64,000 bases of DNA. It comes from Pelodera strongyloides (Eukaryota > Nematoda > Chromadorea > Rhabditida > Rhabditidae). Both the position numbers and the translations under genes were made by a program. Location: NCBI GenBank assembly GCA_036852015.1, contig JAANDG010000533.1:1-64000 (forward strand), given 5' to 3'. Below, one piece after another: positions 21,741 to 33,000 of the stretch; the stretch's first letter is position 1; the number at the start of each line of letters is the position of its first letter. Below the pieces are notes generated by a model, which did no database searches, was not told the DNA's origin, and saw only the letters and a list, made by a program, of their open reading frames with translations.

Positions 21741-23426
21741 ATCTCTTTCATGTTCTCATTCTCTTTCTCGCTCTCACATTTATTTTCGAGCAGCTGTGTT
21801 TGCGTACTGATATACATGTCTGGAGAAACCAGAAGCAAACTATTCTCGCAACAACTAAACAAAATCGAAACATTTCTCTCTCATTTTCTCTTGTTTGGAT
21901 GTCAATTACTTCCCCATAAACATAACTAAACTATGAACTAATTAATAATTATGGACTCGTTGTGCACGCTTGCCTTAGTGCCCAGCTTTCCATTGCTCTG
22001 CTGAAAGATTTTGACGAATGGCCCAATAATCCAAACCTTTTATCCTCCCTCTAATTGCTCTCTCACTTGATTTCCAAAAAAAAAGTTTATTTTTATCGAG
22101 TTTTTTTGCGTGCATCTTCTTTATGTAATGATTTTTTTCAGTTTTCCACATTCGTTTTAATTTTGTATGTATTTTTATGCGCTCGTGTACGTTGATGCTA
22201 TTGGTGGTTCGTCTTGTTAGTCCTTTCGAAACACTACACTGTATCGTTATCCAATCACTTTGGAAACATATATGTTTCTCGCTGTCTTGACCATAACCTC
22301 TCTTAATTTGGCACTCTCTCTTACCTTACCTTTCTTTCCTTCTCTGGCCCTCCTAATCCGCTCTGCTGACTAATCAGATAATCAAGCCAGCGTTTGTTTC
22401 TTCGCTGTGAAAAGGAAACGGGAAAAGCGACTGGGCCCATCCCCCAAGGGCCCAGCACACCTTGGTCCCACACATATTATATATAAATATAAATTATTTA
22501 TTTATTCAGTGTTTATTTACTTGACGCACACCTGGGCCTGTACTTTCATGTTTTTGTCTCACTGAGCACTAGTACCTGCTTGGATGGAGCAACATTTGGA
22601 AACACATTCAGAAACCACGTGTCATATAGCTTTAATAATTTATTTTTCCTCTTTGTGAGTCGTTATCTGGGACGAACAACATAAATGTGACACTCCCTCT
22701 TTTTGACGTAGAAATTGGCCCATTTTGTGTAAATGGGCCTTCGCTTTTTGTTAGAATAAAGAAGGGACGAATAGTACACCCAGACACCCACGTAAATTAA
22801 TTTATGACAAAAAAAATGACAAATGACATTGTAAATATTGTTGTTTTTCATTCACCGAATGGTCCATTGTCTCGATTCAGAATTCAGACCATGCATCGTG
22901 TCAACAAAAATAATATAGTTATGTCCATTTAAAAAAATTATGTCCATTGCACTCTTGCACTTCCTTTTAATTTTCCAGATAACAGAAGGTTACTTCCAAT
23001 TGTTTTAAAATTGTTCTAAGTTTCCAGTCTAAAATACTCATGAAATTATTATTTTTGTGAGATTATGATGTTATTCTGTTTTCCAATCGTATAGATTTGG
23101 CTGCAATGCAATGCGAAGGGAAACGCAATTAGTTGATTGAAATTGGCCTCTATATTTCCTTTCTTCGAGGGCTCTAAGGGGGCCCTTGGATACGTCTCTT
23201 TTTTGATACTTTAAACAGCCTCTCTCTAAGCAGATATATTGAATTCAGAGCACAGAAACAACCCGAAAATCCACGTTTTTATTCGGACAAGATTTTTTTT
23301 TATGACTTATTATTATATCCAATTTGCCTAAAATATCGCCTGAAACTACTATCAAATCCACATTATTTTTGAGTTGGGCGCTCAATAAACTATGTTATAA
23401 ATAAGAATAAATAGGATTTTGCAGTC

Positions 23427-25850
23427 ATGCCTCAAGTGACTTTATGGCTAAAAGCTGGTAGTGATGGGCAGAGACTTGGCGGAGATCCAACTAACCAACA
23501 TTTATTCATGTTACTTATGTTAAAGGTGAGTATATATAACAATGTTTTCATTGTTATATTATTTCCATTTGGTGTAGATTTTTCGTTGTACAGTGTTGTT
23601 TTATTCGATAGTCAGTATTGCAATAAGTGAGAACAAAATGTTCGGTTAATGCAATGTCAGGAACAATTAAATTAAAAAAAATCAGTAGAAACGGTGAAAT
23701 CTCTGCTGATTTTTTCCTGTGATGTAATTTCAGGAAAAATGTAATCCTGACCTTAAAGTTGCCGTCCGCACTGTGAACGAGGCCAAAGCTCCACCTGAAT
23801 TTCGACAGGTCTTTTTTAATTTGAACATTTGTAGTAATTTCTGATCATAGATTGCGTTTTCTCTCGTGTTTTCTCGTTACCACGTGTTGTATGTATTTAC
23901 CAGTCGGCTAATGCCATCTGGGACGGCTTTTCATTATCGAAACAAGATTGCATACTTTATGAAACCCCGAAATGTATCTTCCAAGGTTTATGCGAACGAA
24001 ATGCATGGTTTGAAGACACACGAAACGTTAGCCTACCGTTTCAATAAATGAGAATGGAGATTTTCAACATACGTTTTAATAAATGGGAGTGGAGAGGTTC
24101 AACACATGTTTCAATATATTGGAGTGGATTTAGCATACGTTTCATTATATGGGAATATGCAACGGGGTGTTCCACCGCATTATCGAGCTACCTTACCACA
24201 AAATATTTTCAGGCGGGACTACGAAAGACCCCTGCCATGGAAGTTGATGATGATGTTTTAACCCATTTGGATGACATCGTGGACTTTTTGGAACAATTTG
24301 AACCCAGAAGACAATCGGTATACTAGATTACTCCCTGATTGTCCCTGAATTTATGGTAGAATACTCCAGCTATTCTCAGCTTTTGAAGCTATTTTACTTG
24401 GACTAACACGGGTGGGTAGAGAGTGGGTAGTCAACCCATTGCTTCAGGGTGCTTCAGGGTGAAGTGCTTCAGGGCTATAGGTTCAGAATATTCCAGCATC
24501 CGGCAGACGATGTGACGTCGGACCTATTCCGTCATTTCGCCTTCTTCATCAAGGAAGTCAATAAGGATCCTAAGGTGATTTTTTTAGTGTCGCGAGCAAT
24601 TATGGGCATGGTAATATTCCGAAATACCGGCCGGTTCTTGAAACGCATTGCATACACCTGCTTTCTTACGCAGCATATGCAAATGAGCAAAAATTAGAAT
24701 AAAAACTAGACCCCAATTAGACCGCCACGTTGCTAAATGCATATGAATGCAATTACTTGAGATGCATTTCAAAAACCGACCGGTATTTCGCTTTAATCAT
24801 ATTTAATGATGAAAGGTCCAATGTTGTGCTTGTTTTTGGATTGTTAGCCTTTTTTACTATCGACCGCCAATTCAATTCTAATTGATTTGTGGGGCCATTT
24901 TTACTTCCACCCGCCAAACTAAAAAAAACAATAACTAAGTGTTTTCATAGGCTCTTCTTGGGGAATTGAACCGAATCGATTCCTACATGAGTAGTGCGTC
25001 CACTTCGTATCTCACATCTGATGAACCAACCTTTTTGGATACTGTAATTCTGCCACGACTTCACACAATTCGGATAGCAGCGAAGGTAGGGTATAACTTA
25101 CAACCCATTCGCTACGGTAGGGGTTACAAATACGGTACCCTAGATAATACATAAGTTATTCACTAACTTGTAATCTCCTAATATATGCTTCTGTACAGAG
25201 GGGCACCGGGCCAACTGAAACATTTTGGCACAAAATTAAACACACCTGAATAAAACAGCACTCTGTTACAAGATATGAACATGAACAAGCAAACAAGGCT
25301 TTTTCGTTCTAATGGTTATAAGACGCCTTCAACATACCTGTATTATCAGTACGAAAACACTTTGCAGGCGTTGAAAGAGTTCGAAATCCCCGCAAACCTC
25401 AAGAACCTTTGGCGATATATGCACAGAGGATACACGTCAGATCTATTCAAGAAGTCATGCCCGAGTGATCAAGTGAGTCCTTATCATTTTATGAAAATAA
25501 ATAAAGCAAAGGAAATCAATATCCTAATTGTTTTTAAATAAGGCATAAATCAATATCCTAGATTTCGAATGAAAAGACGATTTTCTACTAGCGTAAGTAC
25601 ACTAAAAAGTGATTTCGAACTGCATCTGGGTGTCAAAAAAAGAATTATAGGAACTTATAAGTAAAAATTATAGGACCTTTATGATAAGAAACTTTGTATA
25701 TTATTTGAAGATTTACTGTATTAAGTTTTCCAGGAAATAATCTTGTATTGGACTGATCGCTCTGACACCCCAGACATCCCATCGCAAAAGAGGGCACAAT
25801 TGTACAGACAAAAATCAGAATATACATTTACTGTTCCAGATGATCTTTAA
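23427..25850 (+). CDS. exl-1: EXL-1-like chloride intracellular channel (CLIC) protein
   Basis: Seven exons: 23427-23525, 23734-23808, 24213-24317, 24497-24574, 24951-25085, 25368-25472 and 25734-25850, with every junction in phase 0, giving 237 residues, the usual CLIC length. The N terminus (VTLWLKAGSDG, then DPTNQHLFMLLMLK) is the thioredoxin-like start; it lacks the CPFC redox motif of vertebrate CLICs, as the worm proteins do. TPAMEVDDDVLTHLDDIVDFLE opens the helical glutathione-transferase-like half, followed by TSDLFRHFAFFIKEVNK, a foot-loop region and LWRYMHRGYTSDLFKKSCPSDQ. In C. elegans EXC-4 and EXL-1 are the two CLICs; EXL-1 is an intracellular membrane-associated protein (family knowledge). 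Exon 4 is placed at the TTCCAG acceptor because only this keeps the phase. Intron 4 contains a MITE-like repeat. Confidence 0.88.
24621..24796. repeat. About 176-bp inverted-repeat element (GAAATACCGGCCGGTT ends) in exl-1 intron 4
   Basis: GAAATACCGGCCGGTTCTTGAAACGCAT is mirrored by ATGCATTTCAAAAACCGACCGGTATTTCGCTTTAA. Other copies: 26752-26935 and 36133-36310, plus an end near 21480. Confidence 0.85.
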
Positions 25851-27235
25851 GTTTGTAGTTTGTAGTTTTGAAGCTTTTTCAAACCATTATTTTTTTTTCT
25901 TGGGAATTTTGAATTTATCGTAGTGTATTCACATTTTTTTACTAGAAAACTTGACGCCAATGAAGGTAAATTTGCGTTCTTATGTTTTTTGTATTGTGCC
26001 TTTACAATTAGGAACAGTATTTTTATAATATTTTTTAATAATGTTAATAATGTTAATTGCTCTAGTCGTGATAATTATGCTTTCTAGTCCACTCATCACT
26101 TGCCAATTGCTTCATGTTCAGGGTTCATCATAGTACATTCAGAATAAGAATAAAGTTTTATCTTTCACAAATTGTTCTAAATATCGTACTAGTTTTAGAA
26201 ACTAGCAATGTATTCAAGCCAATACTTCACTTACATCAAAATATTTTAAGGTATCCAAATAAATTAGATATTAATCACAGAAGTAACAAACATAAAATTG
26301 TTGACATAAGACATAACAATGAATTGACGAATAAGTTAGCAAACAAAATAGGCACACGGGAAAGTAGGAATGGTTATAAATATCACTATATGTTAGGATC
26401 ATTGTTTTTCATCAGGAGGAAACGCACAAGAAATATATATTAATTTTATTTCAGTGATGCGTAGCGTAGTCATAGTGATTATTTCTTTCAAGGTAAAGGG
26501 AAAAATCGTACAAAATGACTAATAAGCCATGATATGATAACATTTCGAAAAAAAGGAATAAAATAGCGCACGTATTTCTGGTGCGCTTCTTCTTTAAATT
26601 TAATTCTTGGATTCCAGATATAACAGAGTTAGGAGTTAGGACCAAGTGAATACTCGTATATAAATACTACGCTACAAATAAGAATAGACTACATCTACAT
26701 ACAGACTACGTTGCGTCGGAGTGCGCAGATGAGTGAGATTTTCTAATACAAATTAAAGCGAAATACCAGCCGGTTTTTGAAACGCATGTCAAATATCTGT
26801 ATTCCTATGCAGTTATGCTAAAAGGGGTCGAATTGGGGCTATTTTTTTATTCTAATTTATGCTCATTTGCATATGATGCATAAGAAAGCAGGGGTACGCG
26901 ATGCGTTTCAAAAACCGGCCGGTATTTCGCTTTAATGACACTGTTTTCGTTATTGGTTAGAATTAACACAGAAAAGGCAATTGCACGGGGAGAAAGCACA
27001 AATAACTGTAAATTGGCAACACCTGAGAGATTTTATGGTGATGATTGTTTAAAAAAATTAAAACTGGTTAAAATCGCGGGTGAGTAAAAAAAAAAAACTG
27101 GTTAAAATCGCGGGTGAGTAGAAATAGCGAAGCTGCTCTGTTTTGACTAGATAATGGAAGATTAATAAAGTGCATGGGTTATATAAGAACAACATGTTTT
27201 AGTATATTAATATATTAATAATAAAATTAAAAAAA
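25851..27235. other. Intergenic interval, convergent to the four-TM gene
   Basis: AT-rich and without a recognisable gene. A repeat block at about 26330-26640 (TAGGAATGGTTATAAATATCACTATA, TCATCAGGAGGAAACGCACAAGAAATATATA) is repeated at 27640-27905, and a CCGGCCGGTATTTC element lies at 26752-26935. Confidence 0.6.
26752..26935. repeat. Inverted-repeat element, CCGGCCGGTATTTCGCTTTAAT family
   Basis: ATTAAAGCGAAATACCAGCCGGTTTTTGAAACGCAT on the left, ATGCGTTTCAAAAACCGGCCGGTATTTCGCTTTAAT on the right. Similar in size to the copy inside exl-1. Confidence 0.88.
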
Positions 27236-29474
27236 TCATCGGGACATTTCAAAAATGATTGGCGTGTCATCCTCGACATCCACTTCTGGAGGATGATGGG
27301 CATCTGGTTCGAACTGAAAATACAACAACAACCTTTTTATCTTATTAGACAACATGTGATATGTATGTATGTTAGCTTTTCTTATCTGTGTTACGTGCCC
27401 ACCGATGGGTCAGGCCCACCGATATAAACCAATATTTATTATTTGATCATAATGCATATAAAGGGTGTTTATTACAATATATACAAATTAAACATCATTC
27501 AGCTTCACCCTGGGGACGTGTTTCCGACGAGCTTTCCTACTAAAGGTGCCGTAGACAGACCTTGGAAAGGCGAAGGGAAGTTAACTCATTTGCATATGCA
27601 CATCAAATGTGTATATGCTAGAATAAGTTAGGAATAGGCACACGGCTAGAATAAGTTAGGAATAGGCACACGGGAAAGTAGGAATGGTTATAAATATCAC
27701 TATATAGTAGGTGATTGTTTTTCATCAGGAGGAAACGCACAAGAAATATATACTTAATTTTATTTCGGTGCTACATAGTGATTATTTCTTTCAAGGTAAA
27801 AATCGTACAAAATGACTAATAAGCCATGATATGATAACATTTCGAGAAAGAAAGGAATAAAATAGAGCATGTATTTCTGGTGCACTTCTTCATTAAATTT
27901 GCACTATGCAAATGACCTGTCTACGGTACCTAAGTAGGAAATCTCACCGGAAACACGTCTCCCCAGGGTGAAGCTGAATGATGTTTAATTTGTATATATT
28001 GTAATAAACACCCTTTTATATGCATTATGATCAAATAATAAATATAGGTTTATATCGGTGGGCATGTCCCTTTAATTGGAACCTTGGACCTCTCATCTCA
28101 TACCCAGTAGTATTTTCAAAAATATTCGAAATATGGTATTATTGAACTATCTATCGAAAGCTGATGTAAGTGTTTCTGAACAAATTAAATTTGGAGGAAA
28201 ATAATACAAATTTAGAAGTATACTGCGCACCTCGGTTGCTTCTCGTGTCATCGTGGGACGGGCGGCTTCACGGATATGAGCACGGACTGCTATCACTGCA
28301 CAGATGATTAGACCACTGAAAGATGTGGAAAATCAGGGAGGAGGCATTTAAAGGATCGCAGTCACTACAAATTCGTATTTTTTATTCGCTTTTCATTAAT
28401 TGTTCAAGTATGTGAAGAAAACGACGATTCCAGCGCCAAAGTACGGCAAAACGAACTCAGGGAGAGAAATCCCTGTTTATGATTTTTACTTATATACCGT
28501 AGTTTATAATTGCCCGTATAGAGTTTCATAATAAATACCCTGCAGTGATAAACCACGCGCCAGGTGTAACACTGCAGGCTGTTCACTCTCCAAGTACCCC
28601 TGGCAATTGCATATATGCACCGGCGTCGGTCATTTATCAAAACTCATTCTCATTGATTTCTCTCCCTGAGTTCCATTTTATGTGGATTTTTATGGGCTGC
28701 ATATTGTTTTATAAATCTGCTTGCATCTAATAAAAATCGAATAAAAAAGTTGATTTTGAAGTGACTGCCTTCCTTTAATAGATGAAGAAACAATTCATTT
28801 ACGATGTTGCAGAAAACAGTTGTAAGCACTTATAATATCTACTCATAAATACGCTTGTGTTGGTTCCTTGTTGATCGCTTGTGTTGAATAAAGGTGCACG
28901 CTCTTGAAGTGTAAAACAATTTTTTTTTAAACATACCGTATCACAGTGTTCATGAATAGCAGAAAGAGTGGTCCTCCGACTACCATGAGATCGCTTCCCC
29001 AATCGTTATTAAATGCGAACATCCACATATAACCATTGAGGAATGCAGTCTCCAGTGTGGCCACAGCGATGTACAACGACAGTCTAAATAATTATGAGAT
29101 TTCTTTGAAAATAGTCGGTGGCCTGGCATAGGGTCTAATGGTTTCCCTGAGTCAAAACATATATGTTGGTTGAGGAACGTAACCTTTTTACAAATACGAT
29201 TCTAATTCTAACCTTATTCTGCTTCTTCTAGAATAAATCAGCTGCTATTAATTGCCCGAACAAGTTTTCTGATTTGATTACTGTATGCGCACCTTGATGC
29301 CTGATCCCATTTATTGTATATCCATCTCATCTCCAGAATTGCCATCGCATGTGCAGTCAAAAGGACAATTAGAACAATTGTCCTGAAGTTGGAGGCAATT
29401 GCATTCGGCTCCCCAATCAAACCCAAGAAGGAGTTTATGAAGAGTAGAGAGGCCAACAAGAGGAAGACGAATAA
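27236..29474 (-). CDS. Four-transmembrane protein, 3' part of gene (5' end unresolved)
   Basis: Four exons in order on the minus strand: 29474-29293, 29083-28937, 28315-28231 and 27313-27236. Phases agree at each junction (2, 2, 0), giving about 163 residues. Two hydrophobic helices lie in the first exon (LFVFLLLASLLFINSFLGLIG and FRTIVLIVLLTAHAMAILEM), one in the second (SLYIAVATLETAFLNGYMWM) and one across exons 2-3 (GGPLFLLFMNTVIR then GLIICAVIAVRAH). An acidic His/Pro-rich tail ends IIFEMSR. I do not recognise the family. No start codon is visible in phase between 29475 and 29798; a small exon reading MIIEAILLCKFP (29655-29610 region) is possible but has a weak donor. It begins about 325 bp after the stop of the SLC6-like gene on the same strand, so it could be a downstream operon gene. 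Confidence 0.6.
27406..28075. repeat. Large palindromic element with nested insertion, between exons of the four-TM gene
   Basis: The ends GGGTCAGGCCCACCGATATAAACC and ATAGGTTTATATCGGTGGGCATGTCCCTTTAAT, with arms through ATTACAATATATACAAATTAAACATCATTCAGCTTCACCCTGGGGA, make a hairpin related to the 13411-13807 family. The centre (27640-27905) is a second copy of the repeat block at 26330-26640, apparently a different element inserted into this one. Confidence 0.75.
28350..28770. repeat. Inverted-repeat element, GCAGTCACTACAAA family, in intron
   Basis: GGATCGCAGTCACTACAAATTC..TTATTCGCTTTTCATTAA on the left and AATAAAAATCGAATAAAAAAG..TTGAAGTGACTGCC on the right. Its interior is an inverted relative of the element at 18626-19016. 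Confidence 0.75.
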
Positions 29475-29798
29475 CTAAAAAAAGGAGAATATTTTTGCGC
29501 CTCAAGAACATGCTCCTTTGTTCAAAGGTAGTTCAGAGTTATAGTACAAAGAGTGCTTGAAGTATTTCTTTCTATAACATGTTTTGGAACCAAAGGTAAA
29601 TTTGGAAATTTACAGAGTAATATAGCCTCTATAATCATAACAAGTAGAAGTGTCTCCGATAGCTGGGCAGACCTCGCATACTGTTGAAAAGAACATACGC
29701 GATCAAGTGGGCTTTAGGACGGTGCTGAAAAAAATATAGAATGCAAGGTGGACATGGCAAAAAGACAGACCTTTCGCACTCAAAGAATATTTTTAAAT

Positions 29799-29969
29799 TT
29801 AATCAATTAAATTGTCAGTAGATTGATGACTGAGCCAATCTGAAGTCGGCTGGAATGCGGCACGAAGGGGCATTCGGTTCTGGTACATTGTCACGTAGAT
29901 AGCATGCAGCTGAAATAGAAGTGTCGCTCCTAAAGATAGCTGGGCAGATCCAAATATCATTCACATTGG

Positions 29970-30018
<49 letters not shown>

Positions 30019-33000
30019 GCATACTGTTGAAAAGAACTCCGATCGAGTGGGCTTTAGGACGGTGCTAAACGCAAAATATAGAAATGCAAGGTGGACATGG
30101 CAATTAGACAGACCAAGCTAGATGGGTCAAACATACACAATCAATCTTAGATTTTTAAACATTGGTAATTTAATTACCTTGTCTAATTGATGACTGAGCC
30201 CGGAATCTGTGTACGGCTGTTAATGTTTTACGAAGGGGCATTTTGGCTTCTGGTACGTCACGTAGTTTCCAGCTGAAATAGAGATGAACAACGGCTTGTC
30301 TGGAGAAAGCTATTGAGTCTGTATTGGGAGGTTCTCTTTTTATTGTTTTTATTGATAATGGCAAAACTATGCTATTATCAATTAAAACAATAAAAGAGAG
30401 GTGATTTGAGATGAACCTATCCCTTTACGTAGCGCCTTTGCTAATGCTTAGCTGTTCGGCAAATATAAACGCAAAAAACTAATACGTACTGAACTCCATC
30501 TTATTCTTATAAAGGCGCCCAGCTGGCAGAATTAAAGGCAACGACTAAAACTAACACTCTGCCGCAATAGTATTTCCAGGGTGCAAAATTTAATTGCAAA
30601 CATGGCTAATTGCATATCCCCGGGCGATCTGTGACGGTGAGTTTTTGCGTTTAGTTTTTGGCTTCCGATCACCTCGTAATAAAGGAAGCTCTTCTGCGAG
30701 GGCCAAAAGGATTGATTGTGTATTGTGAATGGTATTTGTGCTATTATCAATTAAAACAATAAAAAGAGAGGTGATTTGAGACAAAGTGTACGCCTTTGAA
30801 ATGCTTAGCGTGATTCTACGCAAATATAGTTTCACGGTACTGAACTCCAATCTTATTCTATATAAATGCGCCCAGCTATCAGAATAAAGGCAACGACTTT
30901 AAAGAACACTTACCGCAAATAGTATAACAATCGCAACTGGAGCAAACATGATGACATATCCAGCGAGACGACGAATGAGTTCCGGGGCTGGAATGACGTA
31001 TAATTAAACGGAAGTGGCATCCCAAATCATTCTGGTATTCTCTAACAAATCCTGATAGTCCTGTTCGACAAGTAATCCTTACCTTCAATGAATTGAGTTC
31101 CCGCATCAATATGTTTGACGAGATCATTTCCACCGAGCAGGAGGTCGTACACAGCAATTGTCTTCGTCTGAAGCAAAATATTTAAAATATGTATGCCTTG
31201 TAAAAGTGCGCTCTGAAGGAGTATTTTGATTGCGAAACCGAGAGTCGGTCCCTAGCTATATACAACAGTACAACTACGGTAGCTAAATCGAAACTTTGGG
31301 TGTTATGGAATGCAATTTTTTCACTGAACTGACTGTTTCTCATTTTAATATTCGACACTAGTTTTCATTTGGATTTAAAATAGCCATTTGAGAAAAAGTC
31401 ATCTTCCTTCTCTATAGATGTCAACAACAATATCAAAACTGACACAAAGTAAGCAGGGCACTATGGTGAACATCAATCCTATCAGGAGTGGACTACTCGG
31501 TCCGACCAGATATCTCCACAGAGGTCCTCCTGACGTCTCTGTTGTCGCCGTCAAAACATCCGTTTCCAGGTTTTGCCATCCTAAAACAAAATACGCAATA
31601 TGTGTTTTCCTTATAGTTAGACAATTTATAAAAAAAATTGTGGTACTAAACCAGGTTTGCAAAAAGGAATACGAAAATACTTCAAATAAAAAAGTACAAA
31701 ATACCCACCGTAAACAAAGAAGATCAGTACGAATATGATCAGATGAACAGTGGTTGACTGGGAGACGTATCGGAAGAAGGTTATCACTTTTGTGCCCATC
31801 TACAATAGAGAATAGTAGAATAGAATAATACGAGTCTAAGTTATTTCAAAAATTTTACCTCAAAAAGTTGAACAAGTGGCTAGAGAAATGCAGCATAGCT
31901 TGTTTTCAGGTAGCAATTCTCTAATAATTTTCATGCCTTTACAAACCCTCAGAACCTTTATTTACAAAAGAACTTCCAACTAACCGGCATGTACAGTATT
32001 GACGATAGTGCAGCGGTAAAGAGGAAAAACGCGGAGAAAAACCGTGTGTTTTGTGTTTCCAATAGAGGGAATTGTTCCATAAATGTTGTATAGATGAATA
32101 AAGTGTACACTATCTAAAAAAAACGCGTTTAAAAATTTTCGGGTTAACAATTGAATCAGTGGTACATATCAAGCTTTTTCAGGATTTCGTAAGCAAAAAT
32201 ATATACTGTAGCCATAATTTTGAAAATAATACCAATGGTCCCAGCGTGGTGTATAGGAAGTGGGCCACGTAGAAGAGAAAGGCCAACAGTGAACTTCCGT
32301 GAGCTGTGGCCAGACAAGTTGGCACGAGGTCGTAGGCAATTACTTCGTCTGGAAGAAGATAATGATAGGAACCTATAGTTTTACGATAATTGGATTAAGC
32401 TTATCATTGAGGTTTGAATAAACTACCACATCTTACAGTTTACCAACTCCCTTCTCGGGTAATTGATTGTCAAAGAAATACTAGGTAGTTAGATAGTGTC
32501 TTGCGTTACCAAATACCCCATACCGAATATTGACCAGATTAAAAATTCACCACCACCATACAAAGAGGGGAAGTTCATTTTCAATTGCATAATCTCCGTT
32601 AATGAATCCCGAGCATTTTCCGGAAAACTTTGCATTTCCGAGCTTTTTCCGCCTATTTCCCGAGTATTCTCCGACAAGATTCTCGGGCCGAGCTCGGAAA
32701 ATAGGCGGGCCGAGCTCGGGAGCTGTCCGTTTGTCCGTTTCCGAGCTTTTCCCGCGGATTTTATTTTCCGAGCTTTTCCCGAAACTTTCGTATTCCGAGC
32801 TTTTTCCGACTAAAAACCTAGTAGTAAACTAGTAAAAAAACTTGCTGGTTTTTCCGCGGGCCGAGCTCGGAAACAAAGATCATATATATCCTACAATACG
32901 GTAATGAAAGAACTGACGTGTTCTGTGCCATAACTATTAAACCTACCTGTTGAAACGTATGTCTTATACGCTGGTTGCAAGCTGGCTATATGACCTTCAC

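Larger units (their letters stand above)
19835..23426. other. Gene-free interval between lectins and the CLIC gene
   Basis: No exon with supporting similarity was found on either strand. Contents: lectin 3' flank, an intact palindromic element (20568-21027), a partial CCGGCCGGTATTTC end near 21480, a CT microsatellite (about 21664-21740) and AT-rich sequence. Confidence 0.6.
29640..30290 (-). repeat. Tandem duplication carrying the terminal exon of the SLC6-like gene
   Basis: Two direct copies, about 29640-29925 and 29925-30290, share TAGCTGGGCAGA, CATACTGTTGAAAAGAAC, GTGGGCTTTAGGACGGTGCT, TGCAAGGTGGACATGGCA, TTGATGACTGAGCC and GAAGGGGCATT. The left copy contains the intact last exon; in the right copy the same exon is out of frame. 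A 46-base A run (29970-30015) interrupts the right copy. Confidence 0.85.

Noticed and set aside
21411..21929. 172-codon plus-strand open frame
   Set aside because: It is produced by the CT microsatellite and translates to Leu/Ser low complexity; no splice or family support.
29311..29511. Minus-strand 66-codon Cys-rich frame starting MFLRRKNILLFLV
   Set aside because: It overlaps the four-TM exon in another frame and does not join later exons in phase; kept only as a minor alternative.
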